A stretch of 64,000 bases of DNA from Tateyamaria sp. Alg231-49 (GCF_900143535.1 NZ_FRFA01000001.1:287552-351551); one strand, 5' to 3'; shown: positions 45,150-56,000, counted from the stretch's first letter. Numbers and translations are program-made. The notes: a model not told the origin generated them from the letters alone.

Positions 45150-47041
45150 CGCGGGCCTTCGTCACTCGGCATCTCTTCGACCATCGCGTTCATGGCTGCG
45201 GCCACCCCGCGCAACCGCTCAAGGCGACCTGCATGGGTGTCTGGCCCTTCCATCTGCGACAGCATCTCGGACACCTGAGTATAGGAAACGTTAAAGAACT
45301 CGCGCCCCCGCTTCCAGTCCATGAACCTCATACCCTTGAGCACAGAGATGTTCAGCAAGACGTCATCACCGATGTCTGTCAGGCGCAAAAGCTTGCGCGC
45401 ATTGACGACCATCGCGCGGGCCAGAACTGCAAAGGCGGTGGGGTGGCGTTCCGTCTCACTCGCAGGTTTGCGCATCATGGTGGTCAGCGCTTTCATCCTT
45501 GTGGGATAGTCCTCGTATTTCGCACGCACCCTCCACGGCTTTCCAGGGACAAAGTTCAGGAGTACGTTCGATCCCGCCTTGAGCGACCGCATGGCACCAA
45601 TCGGCACATTGTCGATCAATCCCCCATCAATCAGCACTTCGCCGTCGCTGCGCAGGAAGGGCGGGAAAATACCTGGGATCGCACTCGACGCGCGGATCGC
45701 CTGCCAAAGAGGACCTGTTCGGATCACCGAAACATCATTGTGGGTAAGACTGGTGGAAACGGCAAAAAAGTTCAGCTGCAGGTCCTCAACATCGCCCATC
45801 CCGAAATGTTTGCGAAATGCGTCATCTAACACCGAGTGATCGAGCAGCGAAAACCGCGGAATCGTCAGGCGCGCCATGGCTTTTGAGCGCAGGAAAATCT
45901 CCTCACATTGCTCCATGGTTTCGTCTGGATCATACCCCAAAGCGATTGCCCCAGCCATGGCCGCGCCTACACTGGTTCCGCCGACAAAATCGAAGGTGTA
46001 ACCATGCTCGTGCAGTGCCTTGACCACTCCCAGATGCGCAGTGCCATAGGCCCCCCCGCCACACATCACCAGACCAATCGCTTCTCCGCGCACAAAGCGG
46101 GCGATACGGGCAAAATCCAGCTCTGAATCCAGTGCCAGATGGTGGTGCAAACGCACGGGCCGCCCCTCTAGCCATTTGGCCGTTTGCGCGGTGCTGTCGC
46201 CTGCTTTTGGTCTGTGCAACACCACATGAAGATGCGCCGGCAACGTCGCATCATAGATCGCACGTTCCAGATCAGATGGCGCATCCTCGGGGCCAAACGT
46301 TCCTTCTTTGGGCGCGATGATCATGATGGTGTCAGAGTTGTTGGCTGTGACCCTCTGCCAAATGGGGTTTTCCTTGGGATCCGCGCAAATCAACAGCAGA
46401 TTACCGTAAGCCGCTTCTTGTTCTTCGAGCCATGCGGCCAAGGCGCGAGCGTCCTTCAGCAGGTCCGGAGCACAATCCCCCGCCTCTATTACTTTCCAGC
46501 GCGCCTCCCCCTCAAAACTCGCACAGATGCCCGCAACAAAAGCCGGGCTGATGACGGCACCGGCTCCGCCCGGGAACATCGCGCAGACGTGACCCGATTC
46601 AGGACGCAAATGCGGCGTGGCCGGAATAGTGCGCGCCAGACGCTGCGAGACAGCCGCCAGAATGCCATTGGCCAGCGCAGGCGTGGCAGCGGCAAGATCA
46701 TCATAGGCCGCACGGCTCAGACACATGATCGCACTGTCGCGCGCGGCAACCACTGTGGCCGTGCGGGTGCCCCCGGCGAAAAATGCCAGCTCGCCAATCG
46801 GCTCGCCCTTGGTGATCTCGGCAATGGCCCGCCCGTTGTGCAGTACCGTAAAACGTCCGCGCAGCACGATGTACAGCGTATCGGCCGCGTCCCCTTCGTT
46901 GATCAGAACCTCGCCGCGACTCAAGTCGATATAGTCGGCAATGCGGGCCATCTGCTCAAGGATTTCGGGCGCCAAGGCACCAAACCCATCAATGTCGCGC
47001 AACAAAGCGATCAACTCTGCATTGCTTGTTTCACTGGCCAC
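45110..47041 (-). CDS. Patatin-like phospholipase with N-terminal cyclic nucleotide-binding domain
   Basis: 643 residues resembling neuropathy target esterase/RssA-type lipases. Residues about 10-140 are a cNMP-binding domain with GRFTVLHNGRAIAEITKGEP and GELAFFAGGTRTATVVAARD as the phosphate-binding cassette. A central region of about 150 residues follows. The patatin domain has GLVMCGGGAYGTAHLGVVK (oxyanion loop), FVGGTSVGAAMAGA (Ser nucleophile) and VLIDGGLIDNVPIG (catalytic Asp). cNMP probably controls lipid hydrolysis, which is an inference. It converges on the KAS III gene. Confidence 0.86.
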   Translation of the reverse strand: MASETSNAELIALLRDIDGFGALAPEILEQMARIADYIDLSRGEVLINEGDAADTLYIVLRGRFTVLHNGRAIAEITKGEPIGELAFFAGGTRTATVVAARDSAIMCLSRAAYDDLAAATPALANGILAAVSQRLARTIPATPHLRPESGHVCAMFPGGAGAVISPAFVAGICASFEGEARWKVIEAGDCAPDLLKDARALAAWLEEQEAAYGNLLLICADPKENPIWQRVTANNSDTIMIIAPKEGTFGPEDAPSDLERAIYDATLPAHLHVVLHRPKAGDSTAQTAKWLEGRPVRLHHHLALDSELDFARIARFVRGEAIGLVMCGGGAYGTAHLGVVKALHEHGYTFDFVGGTSVGAAMAGAIALGYDPDETMEQCEEIFLRSKAMARLTIPRFSLLDHSVLDDAFRKHFGMGDVEDLQLNFFAVSTSLTHNDVSVIRTGPLWQAIRASSAIPGIFPPFLRSDGEVLIDGGLIDNVPIGAMRSLKAGSNVLLNFVPGKPWRVRAKYEDYPTRMKALTTMMRKPASETERHPTAFAVLARAMVVNARKLLRLTDIGDDVLLNISVLKGMRFMDWKRGREFFNVSYTQVSEMLSQMEGPDTHAGRLERLRGVAAAMNAMVEEMPSDEGPRQPRRSTITEPTE

Positions 47042-47215
47042 GTTTGCAAACCCCCTTACTCGCGCGCAGAGTGCACCGCGAGTTACTCCTCAAGCAAGAT
47101 ACTACTATACCGCGTAGCGCGGGATATCCGAACGCCGCCCCCAAAAGCACATTGCCCGGGGTCGGTGGGCGGGCGCCTTTTTGCACGCAGACGCAAAAAC
47201 AGACGCACACCGGGC

Positions 47216-47944
47216 CTAGCTGTCAGTTTTGGACACCCGCAGGTGCACCGCCTCAACACTTTCGACCCGTTCGGAATAACGATTTACCAAATAGTCCGAC
47301 CGGCCCCGCACCATCCACGTGAACTTGACCAGCTCTTCCATCACATCGACCACACGCGCATAAAACGGTCCCGCAGGAAGGCGGCCATTCTTGAACTCGA
47401 GCCACGCCTTGGGAATGCTTGACTGGTTCGGGATCGTTACCATCCGCATCCAGCGCCCCAGAATGCGCATCTGGTTCACCGCATTGAAACTTTGCGAGCC
47501 GCCGGTAACCTGCATCACGGCAAGCGTCTTTCCTTGCGTTGGGCGAATGCCGCCTTTCAATGACAAGGGCAGCCAGTCTATCTGGCTTTTGATCAAGCCG
47601 GTCATGGCCCCATGGCGTTCGGGACTGGACCAGACCATGCCTTCGGCCCAGACCGCCAGATCGCGCAGTTCAACGACTTTTGGGTGGGCGCCATCATCGG
47701 CATCAACCTGCGGCAGACCCGTGGGGTCGAATATGCGGGTCTCGCAGCCCAGATGACGCAAGATGCGTGCGCTCTCTTCGGCGGCACGGCGCGAATAGCT
47801 TTCTGGGCGCAATGATCCGTAAAGCAGCAGAATACGTGGCGGATGGCCGGGATCGCCTTTGGCGCGCAATGCCTCGGTGTCGATCTGAGGCAGGGCCGCT
47901 GCGACAAGCGCGGGCAGATCGTCCGCGCCGGTCTGTTCAACCAC
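47216..47944 (-). CDS. arsH: NADPH-dependent FMN reductase ArsH
   Basis: 242-residue flavodoxin-like reductase. [20 protein letters not shown] binds the FMN phosphate, and [20 protein letters not shown] with [20 protein letters not shown] are diagnostic of ArsH. ArsH oxidises trivalent organoarsenicals or acts as a quinone/azo reductase. No arsR, arsB or arsC is nearby. The start is GTG at 47944, overlapping the end of the upstream gene by 8 nt. Confidence 0.86.
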   Translation of the reverse strand: MVEQTGADDLPALVAAALPQIDTEALRAKGDPGHPPRILLLYGSLRPESYSRRAAEESARILRHLGCETRIFDPTGLPQVDADDGAHPKVVELRDLAVWAEGMVWSSPERHGAMTGLIKSQIDWLPLSLKGGIRPTQGKTLAVMQVTGGSQSFNAVNQMRILGRWMRMVTIPNQSSIPKAWLEFKNGRLPAGPFYARVVDVMEELVKFTWMVRGRSDYLVNRYSERVESVEAVHLRVSKTDS

Positions 47945-48395
47945 TTTCTTCTTCCAGATGCAGTTTCATGTCGATCAGCACCTGTTGCAGCAGCGTCGTT
48001 TCTTTCAACAGCCGCTTGGCTTCGTTTACGGTGATGATCCCGTCCTCGATGGATTGCTGATATTCACTCATCAACATCGCAAACCGCTGGCTGAGCGCGA
48101 TCACATCGCTGTTCACACCTCCGGCTCGTTCGTCATTGGGACGGCGGTCATCATGGCTGAGAGTATTGCCCTGCAATTCGGCCAGCGCGCTGGTCACATG
48201 CGGATAGCTTGCGTCTTTCTCAAGAGCGGCCACCGCATCAATTGGCATGAACCGATCAGCATGTTCAGGATTATCAGAATAGTAACGCCCAAGCGTGGCC
48301 TTGGATTTACCCGTCAGGCCGCAAGCGGGCTCGATGCCGACGTCCTTCACCAGTGCCTCGGTGTGCTTTTTCAGATAGCTTCCAAATCCGGCCAT
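47937..48395 (-). CDS. Hypothetical protein with CII-like helix-turn-helix region
   Basis: 152 residues from ATG at 48395 ([20 protein letters not shown]), with GAGGGGC upstream. [20 protein letters not shown] then [20 protein letters not shown] is similar in layout to phage CII-type regulators, and the C-terminus is a predicted coiled coil ([19 protein letters not shown]). It overlaps the start of arsH, so the two are one operon. The HTH reading is weak; this could also be a small structural protein. Confidence 0.6.
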   Translation of the reverse strand: MAGFGSYLKKHTEALVKDVGIEPACGLTGKSKATLGRYYSDNPEHADRFMPIDAVAALEKDASYPHVTSALAELQGNTLSHDDRRPNDERAGGVNSDVIALSQRFAMLMSEYQQSIEDGIITVNEAKRLLKETTLLQQVLIDMKLHLEEESG

Positions 48396-49196
48396 ACAGT
48401 GCGCCCCTCGTTTCCCAAAACTAATCGCCACAACCCCCGCGTGCGGGGAAACGATCCGGTCTTTTCCCATTAATCAACTCGAAAGCAAATGTCATTTGTA
48501 AATGGTCCCAAGGGTTCCGGGACGTAACGAGTAACTGGTGGTCCCATCACCGGGATAAGGTGGGGTCTGCTTTTAGTCTTCTGCCAAGTGGGAGTGGCAG
48601 GCCGGAGCAATCCAGCAGCAAGACAGGCAGATCCGTCGGACGTAACGCGTACCGGGGCAGGCTCATCCCCAAAATGAACGGGTGCAATTTCTGCATTCAC
48701 CCGCCTGCCCCAATAGTAACAATGAACCGATCGCGGTCCGAGGATATGACTTGCCCAACCACAGGTGCAACGCGTCCTCGGGCCCGCCCATTGCTGGACC
48801 GGCAATGGCCAGATGGCAGCCGGGCTTTCGTGGCGACGTATCACTCCAAGCAGCATCACAAGTTAAATTGGCAGACATTCACAAGTTTTTGGCCAGCATT
48901 CAAAAGTACAGGCGCGCTCTGTGCCTCATATGCAGCGAAAGGGCCAAACCACTCACGGAAGTGTCCTTGGTTGCGCGGGGCAGGCCAGTGGCTCCCGATA
49001 GTCATGATTTGTCCCGCGCAGCTATTTCCCCACATCGTGTTTACCCTGTCCCGACGCGCCCTCTTCCAGATCCCCTGCGCGTGCGACTGAGGGGAAAGCA
49101 GCGCCGCGACGAATAAGCATTCTGTCGAGTATTGTCCTTGTATGTCGCAATGGATTAGATGAAGCTGCCTTTAACCACATGAAAAGGCTTCGCATT
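48396..49196. other. About 800 bp without a supported gene
   Basis: This gap between the arsH operon and thymidine kinase has open frames on both strands, but none shows recognisable protein character. No tRNA or hairpin-plus-T terminator was found. It may contain the promoter of thymidine kinase near its right end. Confidence 0.4.
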
Positions 49197-49778
49197 GTGG
49201 CAAAGCTCTACTTCAATTACTCCACCATGAACGCAGGCAAGTCGACTGTGCTGCTACAGGCCGCGCACAACTACCGTGAACGCGGCATGGTGCCTTATCT
49301 ACTGACCGCGCGCCTTGATGACCGTGCAGGCGCGGGTCGAATCGCATCGCGTATCGGCATCGGGTCTGAGGCGGATATGTTTACCCCTGCTGATGATCTG
49401 TTTGACCGTCTCACCAAACAGCTGGCCGCAGGGCCTGTGGCTTGTGTCTTTGTGGATGAGGCTCAGTTTCTGACCGAAGATCAGGTCTGGCAACTTGCCC
49501 GCGCCGTCGATGATCTGAATCTGCCGGTGATGTGTTATGGCTTGCGTGTGGATTTTCTGGGCAAGCTCTTTCCCGGCTCGGCCACCCTGTTGGCCCTCGC
49601 AGACGAGATGCGCGAGGTGCGCACCATCTGCCACTGTGGAAAGAAAGCGACAATGGTCATCCGCCGGGACGCCGATGGGCGAACGCAAGCCGGTGGCGCG
49701 CAGGTGCAAATCGGGGGCAATGACACCTACGTGTCCCTGTGCCGTCGGCACTGGCGCGAAGCGATGGCCGAGGACTGA
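49197..49778 (+). CDS. tdk: Thymidine kinase (type II)
   Basis: Salvage enzyme phosphorylating thymidine with ATP. 193 residues from GTG at 49197, preceded by AAAAGG, giving the standard MAKLYFNYSTMNAGKS opening with the P-loop. VFVDEAQFLTEDQVWQLAR supplies the catalytic Glu region. The zinc site is TICHCGKKATMVI plus the terminal CRRHW. The ATG at 49179 is upstream, but its codons lie in the ribosome-binding region. Confidence 0.88.
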   Translation: MAKLYFNYSTMNAGKSTVLLQAAHNYRERGMVPYLLTARLDDRAGAGRIASRIGIGSEADMFTPADDLFDRLTKQLAAGPVACVFVDEAQFLTEDQVWQLARAVDDLNLPVMCYGLRVDFLGKLFPGSATLLALADEMREVRTICHCGKKATMVIRRDADGRTQAGGAQVQIGGNDTYVSLCRRHWREAMAED

Positions 49779-49818
49779 GCAGGGCGTAAAACACTCCGCC
49801 CGGCAGGACCGCGACCAA

Positions 49819-50775
49819 TCAGACGGGGTTGGGCAGCGCCTCACCGGCACAAAACGCCGCCACGTTGCGTACGGCCATCAGCCCCATATCTACACGCACT
49901 TCAAGCGCAGCCGTCCCCAAATGCGGCAGCAGTGTCACGTTATCCAACACGCGCAGCGCCTCTGGCACCTCGGGTTCGCGCTCGTAAACATCAAGGCCCG
50001 CACCACCAATCTGTCCGGCCTTCAGGGCGGCAATCAACGCCGCCTCATCCACCACATCCCCGCGTGCAATGTTGATCAGATGCGCGTGGCTTTGCATCGC
50101 CCCAAGCACATCTGCCCCGATCAAGTGCCGGGTCTGCGCCCCACCGGGCACCGCGGTCACAACAAAATCAACAGTCCGAGCGAGAGCCAAAAGATCAGGC
50201 GCACGGGTTGCAGGAAAATCGAGGACTTTTTCGGACCGGTTCACGTAGTGCACGTCCATCTCAAACCCAAAATGGCAACGCCGCGCGATGGCCTGTCCGA
50301 TCCGACCCATACCAACGATACCAACCCGCTTACCGCTCATGTGAAGGCCCAGCATTTGGGTCGGATGCCATCCGGGCCAGTTATTGCTGCGTACCATGCG
50401 CTCGCCCTCGCCCGCGCGGCGCGCCGACATCAGCATCAGCATCACAGCGATGTCCGCCGTGGCGTCCGTCACAGCTCCGGGCGTGTTGGTCACGGCAATC
50501 CCGGCCGCTCGCGCGACTGCGACGTCGATATGGTTGTACCCGACACCGAAATTGGCGAGCAGCTTACAGCGCGGGTTCGACACATCCGCAAACACCGCCG
50601 CCGAAAACTGATCCCCCAGCGTGGGCAGTACTATATCAAAGTCGGAAAGGGCCGCGCGCAACTCTGCATCCGTCAAAGGCAATGTCTCGCTGCGCACAAC
50701 AACCTCGTCACAACACGCATGGGCCGCTGCAACCACGTTATCTGGCAAGGGCCGTGTGATCCAAAGCCGAGTCAA
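49819..50775 (-). CDS. D-glycerate/hydroxypyruvate-type 2-hydroxyacid dehydrogenase
   Basis: 318-residue D-2-hydroxyacid dehydrogenase. The cofactor loop is [16 protein letters not shown], the catalytic Arg lies in [10 protein letters not shown], the Glu in [11 protein letters not shown], and the His in [10 protein letters not shown]. The [19 protein letters not shown] block and LPHLGTAA favour glyoxylate/hydroxypyruvate reductase or D-glycerate dehydrogenase. The start overlaps the end of the tRNA-binding protein gene (ATGA). It is the last gene of a short operon with csaA and proC. Confidence 0.85.
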   Translation of the reverse strand: MTRLWITRPLPDNVVAAAHACCDEVVVRSETLPLTDAELRAALSDFDIVLPTLGDQFSAAVFADVSNPRCKLLANFGVGYNHIDVAVARAAGIAVTNTPGAVTDATADIAVMLMLMSARRAGEGERMVRSNNWPGWHPTQMLGLHMSGKRVGIVGMGRIGQAIARRCHFGFEMDVHYVNRSEKVLDFPATRAPDLLALARTVDFVVTAVPGGAQTRHLIGADVLGAMQSHAHLINIARGDVVDEAALIAALKAGQIGGAGLDVYEREPEVPEALRVLDNVTLLPHLGTAALEVRVDMGLMAVRNVAAFCAGEALPNPV

Positions 50776-51110
50776 TGGAGCCGCCCCCCCGTTGGTACGT
50801 CCTTGTCCGGCGTGGCCAGCACAATCGCCCCATCCGCATCAGGAAAGCCAAGCACAAGCACCTCGGACATAAAGGGGCCAATCTGGCGCGGGGGGAAATT
50901 CACCACTGCCATCACCTGCCGCCCGACCAGCTCCTCCGGGTCATAGTGCACTGTGATCTGCGCGGACGTCTTGCGTTCACCCAACTCAGGCCCGAAATCG
51001 ACCCACATCTTGATCGCGGGTTTGCGCGCCTCTGGAAAGGGTTCTGCCCGCAGCACGCGGCCCACCCGCACATCCACTTTCAGAAAATCATCAAATTCGA
51101 TCTCAGCCAC
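50772..51110 (-). CDS. csaA: tRNA-binding protein CsaA-like
   Basis: 112-residue OB-fold tRNA-binding protein. [20 protein letters not shown] then [12 protein letters not shown] and [20 protein letters not shown] are the whole-family signature. GTG at 51110 is preceded by AAGGAG. CsaA is proposed to be a tRNA-binding chaperone-like protein. It overlaps the end of proC by 8 nt. Confidence 0.87.
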   Translation of the reverse strand: MAEIEFDDFLKVDVRVGRVLRAEPFPEARKPAIKMWVDFGPELGERKTSAQITVHYDPEELVGRQVMAVVNFPPRQIGPFMSEVLVLGFPDADGAIVLATPDKDVPTGGRLH

Positions 51111-51915
51111 GGGACAACTCCTTGGATCGTTTGGTGGCCGCCGCAACGGCCCGGGGCAACAGAACGGGCAAGCCCGAAGCCTCATCCATCAATACTTCCA
51201 ACGCGGCCTGTGTGGTGCCATTTGGGCTTGTTACGTTGACGCGCAATTGCGCTGGATCATCATCCGATTGCATCGCCAAGGCCCCTGCCCCCGCGACGGT
51301 GGCTTTGGCCAGTTGCATCGCAAGGTCCGGCGACAACCCCTGCGCCACACCGCCCGCCGCCAGCGTTTCGATCAGATGAAAAACATAGGCCGGGCCAGAG
51401 CCGCTGACGCCCGTGACCGCGTCCATCTGCGCCTCGCCCTCCAATCGGACGACGTCACCAACCGCAGACAACAGTTCCGCCGCCTCATCCAACGCGCCCT
51501 GCCCGGCGGCATTGGCACAGATCGCCGTAATACCGCGCCCAATGGCGGCTGGCGTGTTGGGCATCGCGCGCACGATTGGGGTGTCGGCTCCAAATGCCGC
51601 CTCAAAAGAAGCCAAGGACGTACCTGCCGCCACCGAGACAAACACCGTTTCGCCCCCGCCCAGCGCCGAAATGGCAGGCAGCGCGTCCCCCATCATTTGG
51701 GGTTTGACGGCCACAAGAACCACGGCGGGCGCCTCGGGCAACTGGGCGTTGATATGCACACCTGTCCCGCGCAACCACAGCGACGGAACGGGCTCGATCA
51801 CCCATACCTTGTCAGCTGGCAACCCGCGTTCCAGCCATCCGGCCAGCATCGCCGACCCCATCTTGCCACAGCCCAGAAGCACAAGGCCCTGGGCTGCGAT
51901 CCGCGTCTTTTTCAT
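51103..51915 (-). CDS. proC: Pyrroline-5-carboxylate reductase
   Basis: Last step of proline biosynthesis, NAD(P)H-dependent. 270 residues. The Rossmann motif is [35 protein letters not shown] is the family block, and [19 protein letters not shown] precedes the C-terminal helical dimer domain ending in [19 protein letters not shown]. It is first of the proC-csaA-dehydrogenase operon. Confidence 0.9.
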   Translation of the reverse strand: MKKTRIAAQGLVLLGCGKMGSAMLAGWLERGLPADKVWVIEPVPSLWLRGTGVHINAQLPEAPAVVLVAVKPQMMGDALPAISALGGGETVFVSVAAGTSLASFEAAFGADTPIVRAMPNTPAAIGRGITAICANAAGQGALDEAAELLSAVGDVVRLEGEAQMDAVTGVSGSGPAYVFHLIETLAAGGVAQGLSPDLAMQLAKATVAGAGALAMQSDDDPAQLRVNVTSPNGTTQAALEVLMDEASGLPVLLPRAVAAATKRSKELSRG

Positions 51916-51950
51916 CTATTCAGTTCCCCAAGTCATCTCAGGGCGAGAGG

Positions 51951-52451
51951 TTACGCGCGGCCATAGGCCTCTGCAATGGCGACCTGAATGGCATCCTTGG
52001 GCGTACGGTCACCCCAGATCAGCAATTGCAGGGCGGGATAGTAACGCTCGGCGCTCATCACCGCAGCGCCGATCATGGTGTCGATCTGCTCGGCAGATGC
52101 CACCTGACCACCGCTAAGGACCAAACCATACCGGTAAACCATCAGCTTTTGCTCTTCCCAATAGGTGAAGGACCCGGCCCAGCACTGATCGTTGATCAGG
52201 TTGAGCAGTTCATAAAGCGCGGCGCGTTTTTCTTCGGTTGGCTCCATCTCGAAGGTGCACACCATGCGCAGTGTTTCGTCATAGCCCGACCATGCCAGCG
52301 TGAGAGAATATGTTCGCCATTGGCCCTCAACGGCCATTGCGATCTGATCATCTGCAATACGGTCGAAATCCCACTCGTGATGTTCGGCGATGTGCTCGAC
52401 GATATCGATGGGATGGATGTCATCGTCCAGGAACTGCTCGGAAAGGGCCAT
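51951..52451 (-). CDS. YbjN domain-containing protein
   Basis: 166-residue cytoplasmic protein of the YbjN superfamily (type III secretion chaperone-like fold): HHEWDFDRIADDQIAMAVEG, then LYELLNLINDQCWAGSFTYW and the helical tail. Widely conserved next to proC in alphaproteobacteria. A role in translation or stress has been proposed for E. coli YbjN, but no motif here shows function. Confidence 0.84.
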   Translation of the reverse strand: MALSEQFLDDDIHPIDIVEHIAEHHEWDFDRIADDQIAMAVEGQWRTYSLTLAWSGYDETLRMVCTFEMEPTEEKRAALYELLNLINDQCWAGSFTYWEEQKLMVYRYGLVLSGGQVASAEQIDTMIGAAVMSAERYYPALQLLIWGDRTPKDAIQVAIAEAYGRA

Positions 52452-53103
52452 GGTGCCACCTCTTATTCGCTAGTAGCGATGGGGGCTGGCAGCGCCCCAA
52501 GCGCTAGGTGCCTGCTCTAGAAACCGGGGCTATTCCCCGTGCCTCTACGATATATGGTGACCGCGCCCATGGCGTCTGGCAACCCTTTATTTGGGGATAA
52601 CCGCAATAAGTTGGGGACAAAGCGCCGTTGGGCGCAATATGAGGGCAGAGCGCTGGCGATGGTCTGGCGTGACCCAACATCGCCAAAATGGACTGAAGGT
52701 CAGACAACTGTGCGGCAAGGAGCACGGCACCAGTCTCACAGCGATGAAGAAGGGCAGACATGCGCCAAGGCCATCAGATGGACTGTTAAAAACCACCCCT
52801 GAACAGAGCAACGCGTTGACGATCTGACGCAGGAACCGCCCCTGATTCATAGGGGATAAAGCCTACGCGCACGGATAGCCATCAACTCGTTCGCCGATTC
52901 TCTCAAGCCACCGAGGGCGCTATTATTGATGGGACAATGCGGAGATTTCTGCGCGATTGTCCGTGAAATCACATGCGGTCACCACCATGACGTGAAACTG
53001 CCGCAATTTTGCCTGATTCAGCTTGCGCGGAGGACTGAAGAGTCGCATTCAGACTATTTGTTCGACCGTCTTTTCGGCGCGTAGTAGTTTTGAGGACTTT
53101 AAA
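52452..53103. other. About 650 bp without a supported gene
   Basis: Several short frames are open here, but none resembles a known protein. A CCGGGG...CCCCG hairpin is near 52520. The right end carries the promoter and leader of the VPxPA-CTERM gene. Confidence 0.4.
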
Positions 53104-53799
53104 ATGAATCTGGTTTCCAAGTTTGCGTCTGTCGTAATCACATCTGCCATCATGGCGACTGGTGCGTCAGCGGCAACGGTCACGTACACAGAAGGCAACG
53201 GACAAAACCGCAAACTGGTTGCTGACTCGTCGGATCTAGAAGACTCGCCAATCCCCGGTGGATTTGCCCTTGGCAGTTTTGAAAGTGACGATGTTTTGCA
53301 GCTGCACGGTCGGATTGTGTCGTCGTAAGATGTATTTTCCCACACTTTCGCTTTTTCGGGTGCGTTTAATGTGGAATTCGATCTGGATGGTTATCAGCTA
53401 GCGGCAGGCCTCACTTCGTCGGATCTTGTGGACCCGGATTCTGGGTACGAAACACTGTCCGGCCTTGTGGGTCAGGTGGCAAAAGGCGGAAACCCTGTTG
53501 CCGGTACCACGGTTAAAAATGTCTCCTTTTCTCTGTCAGGCGGTGGATCGACCGTTTCAAAAACATTTGTAACTGACGTATTGGCCAGCAATACAACCGA
53601 TGGATTTATCTTCTCCGGTTTGGGGAACGTCGAATACACTTTGACAGTGGATGGATCGCTCAGACCGACGTCGGGCGCGGTTGCACTTTACGACCTCAAG
53701 ATATCCGCCGTTCCGATCCCTGCGGCAGGCTTTATGCTTCTTGGTGGACTTGGCGGTCTGGCCGCACTGCGCCGCCGCAAAAGTAAATCGCACGTTTGA
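53104..53799 (+). pseudogene. VPxPA-CTERM sorting-domain protein, interrupted by an in-frame stop
   Basis: The frame from ATG at 53104 (signal peptide FASVVITSAIMATGASAAT) runs to TAA at 53326-53328, then continues in the same frame, with recognisable protein on both sides, to the stop at 53797. The downstream part ends VPIPAAGFMLLGGLGGLAALRRRKS, a VPxPA-CTERM/exosortase-type tail with a membrane helix and basic end. The intact product would be about 231 residues, secreted and surface-sorted. GAGGA lies upstream of the start. The codon at 53326 would be a sense codon in a functional ancestor; readthrough cannot be excluded. Confidence 0.75.
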
Positions 53800-53829
53800 T
53801 CAACCCAACGCTGATCTGCAACATTTGAA

Positions 53830-53857
53830 AGGGCCGCACTTGGGTGCGGCCTTTTTC
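53830..53857 (+). terminator. Rho-independent terminator after the VPxPA-CTERM pseudogene
   Basis: GGCCGCAC-ttgg-GTGCGGCC forms an 8-bp stem followed by TTTTT, 30 bp after the pseudogene stop. It is convergent with the gene at 53927. Confidence 0.8.
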
Positions 53858-53926
53858 ATTTACAAGGCACCGACAGAACCAACGTCCGAGGCGCACAGCG
53901 TGTTCGTGGTATGACACCAGACCGCG

Positions 53927-54319
53927 CTAGATAGGTTTAAACAACACAATCTCGATCGGCGAGCTGTCGTCAGAAAAAGACATGTTGGCCTCGTTCCTGA
54001 TCTGCTGCGCGCTGGCGTCAATGATCAGATCATTGCCCTGCAGCGTCAGCAGTCTGGTTTTGGTTTGGACGACGATGTCCTTTCCACCCGCTCGAACAGC
54101 AAAGATCGAGCCACCCTTTGCCAGAAGGAACATATACACCCGGTCGTTGTTCACAGAAATGCCGTCCGCGACACCAATCACAGCGCCGTCCGAGGACAAA
54201 AGGCGCAGCCCCTTTGTGGCTTCGATGGACGCGGCATCAGATGTGCTCAACTCTGCCTGAGCGGGCAACGCAAGTACGGTCAGGGCAAAAACGGCAAGGC
54301 AAGTACGCAACAAGGCCAT
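53927..54319 (-). CDS. Secreted hypothetical protein
   Basis: 130 residues from ATG at 54319, with GAGGATCC upstream. A signal peptide (LRTCLAVFALTVLALPAQA) precedes a mature beta-rich part: TKGLRLLSSDGAVIGVADGI, YMFLLAKGGSIFAVRAGGKD and GNDLIIDASAQQIRNE. The layout is reminiscent of PRC-barrel-like proteins, but I cannot confirm that. Likely periplasmic. Confidence 0.65.
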   Translation of the reverse strand: MALLRTCLAVFALTVLALPAQAELSTSDAASIEATKGLRLLSSDGAVIGVADGISVNNDRVYMFLLAKGGSIFAVRAGGKDIVVQTKTRLLTLQGNDLIIDASAQQIRNEANMSFSDDSSPIEIVLFKPI

Positions 54320-54762
54320 CAAGGATCCTCCACATCATGTTTTAAAAAGATACGGGTGAAGCAGACAACTGGATGTCCTGTGATGCTATTTTGAGAGCAC
54401 AAGCCGTTTCGGGTCAGTCGACCAGACCTGCCCTCCTAGTCGCCTGACAACCAGTTTTCCTTGTGCTTGGACGAATTGGCACAACGCGAAAAACGCATGC
54501 CACCCCGACTGCTTTGCCATCCGTTCGATATCGGCGCGGCACGCATCGATCTAATCAAAAGTTCGAGGGGTCGCGGTGATAGCCACCGCTCAGGCGGTCT
54601 GTCCCTAAGATGGCCAAGGCGGGTTACGGGGCCCCCGATCAGCCCGCACGGCCAGAGCCCTGCAACGCTGAAGCGTGCCAAAGCACCCTTTCCTGCGGCG
54701 GGCGAAACGTGACGTGGCCCGACCCACTGCTGAAGAGGCCATGCCACGGAAAGCCGAACGGC
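54320..54762. other. About 440 bp without a supported gene
   Basis: One frame (54461-54712) starts plausibly (MCLDELAQREKRMPPRLLCH) but soon becomes low-information. No terminator or RNA gene was recognised. Confidence 0.35.
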
Positions 54763-55008
54763 TTACTTGGACGCTGCGTCCATCGCATCCAGACGCGCCT
54801 TTAGCGCCTCATTCTCTTCGCGCGCCTTTTGCGCCATCGCGCGGACCGCGTCGAATTCTTCGCGGGTGACGAAATCCCGATCCGCGAGCCAGCGGTCCAT
54901 CATCGACTTCATCGCCGTTTCTGCTTCGTCCCGCGCGCCTTGGGCCACACCCATCGCGTTGGTCATCAGTTGCGAGATATCGTCGAAAATCTTGCCACGT
55001 GCCTGCAT
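54763..55008 (-). CDS. ubiK: Accessory factor UbiK family protein
   Basis: 81 residues from ATG at 55008, with AGGAGAC directly upstream. It has an amphipathic N-terminus ([20 protein letters not shown]) and a C-terminal coiled coil ([20 protein letters not shown]). This is the YqiC/UbiK (DUF526/BMFP) pattern, a membrane-associated helper of ubiquinone biosynthesis. It is divergent from lgt. Confidence 0.84.
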   Translation of the reverse strand: MQARGKIFDDISQLMTNAMGVAQGARDEAETAMKSMMDRWLADRDFVTREEFDAVRAMAQKAREENEALKARLDAMDAASK

Positions 55009-55103
55009 CTGTCGTCTCCTGTTCACAATTGATCTCTATATGGGGGCCTCGTGCCCACGGGGCAAGCTTGACCTTGCCTGCAGCCAGAGGCATTCAGACG
55101 CAG

Positions 55104-56000
55104 ATGAACGCGCTCCTCCCCTTCCCCAACATCTCGCCCGAGATCTTTTCAATCTCGCTGTTCGGCATGGATCTGGCCCTGCGCTGGTATGCGCTGGCCT
55201 ATATCGTGGGGATCATAATCGGCTGGCGGCTGGTGGTGATGGCGGTCAAGACCCCGCGGCTTTGGCCCAATCAGCAGCCTGTGATGACCCCCGCACAGAT
55301 CGAAGACATGCTGACTTGGATCATTCTCGGCGTATTGTTGGGTGGGCGTCTGGGCTACGTGCTGTTTTACCAACCCGGCGTGTACCTCGAAAATCCGTTC
55401 GCAATCCTCGCGATCTGGGAGGGCGGCATGGCCTTTCATGGCGGCCTCTTGGGCGTTGTGCTGGCGGCCTTCCTCTACACGCGCCGCCACAATATCCCAC
55501 AGCTGAGCGCGGCAGACGCGATCGCTTTGGGCGTACCACCGGGCCTACTGCTTGGCCGGATCGCCAATTTCATCAATGCAGAGCTGTGGGGGCGACCCAC
55601 CGAACTGCCTTGGGGCGTGATATTTCCAGGGCAAGCCGCACAATACTGCCCGCAGATCGTCGGCGCCTGTGCGCGCCACCCTTCGCAGCTTTATGAGGCC
55701 TTTCTTGAAGGATTGGTGCTCCTCATCGTGCTCTTGTGGATGGTGTGGCGGCGCGATGCGTTCAAGCGGCCCGGTCTGGTCTGTGGCACGTTCCTTGCCG
55801 GATACGGGCTGTCCCGCTTTGCCGTTGAATTCGTCCGTCAACCGGATGCGCAATTTGTCGGGCCTGCCAACCCCTTGGGGCTGGCGTGGCATGTGGGCGG
55901 CTACGGACTGACCATGGGGCAGCTCTTGTCACTGCCGATGATCCTGCTGGGTCTGTTCCTGATCCAGCGCGCCCGTCGGATCGGAGTGCCCGCTGCATGA
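55104..56000 (+). CDS. lgt: Prolipoprotein diacylglyceryl transferase
   Basis: Transfers diacylglycerol from phosphatidylglycerol to the prolipoprotein Cys in the inner membrane. 298 residues, seven-helix protein from ATG at 55104. The Lgt signature is [20 protein letters not shown], with [17 protein letters not shown] downstream and [15 protein letters not shown] in the middle. It is followed by a MidA-type gene with a 4-nt ATGA overlap. Confidence 0.9.
   Translation: MNALLPFPNISPEIFSISLFGMDLALRWYALAYIVGIIIGWRLVVMAVKTPRLWPNQQPVMTPAQIEDMLTWIILGVLLGGRLGYVLFYQPGVYLENPFAILAIWEGGMAFHGGLLGVVLAAFLYTRRHNIPQLSAADAIALGVPPGLLLGRIANFINAELWGRPTELPWGVIFPGQAAQYCPQIVGACARHPSQLYEAFLEGLVLLIVLLWMVWRRDAFKRPGLVCGTFLAGYGLSRFAVEFVRQPDAQFVGPANPLGLAWHVGGYGLTMGQLLSLPMILLGLFLIQRARRIGVPAA

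Noticed and set aside
48396-49196. Long open frames on both strands in the gap before thymidine kinase
   Set aside because: Translations show no recognisable family and look like frame-shadow composition of GC-rich DNA. No ribosome site or conserved neighbour order supports any.
52504-52850. Possible small genes or an RNA in the 52.5-52.9 kb gap
   Set aside because: Checked for tRNA or tmRNA-like ends and transposase motifs. Only a short GC hairpin was seen.
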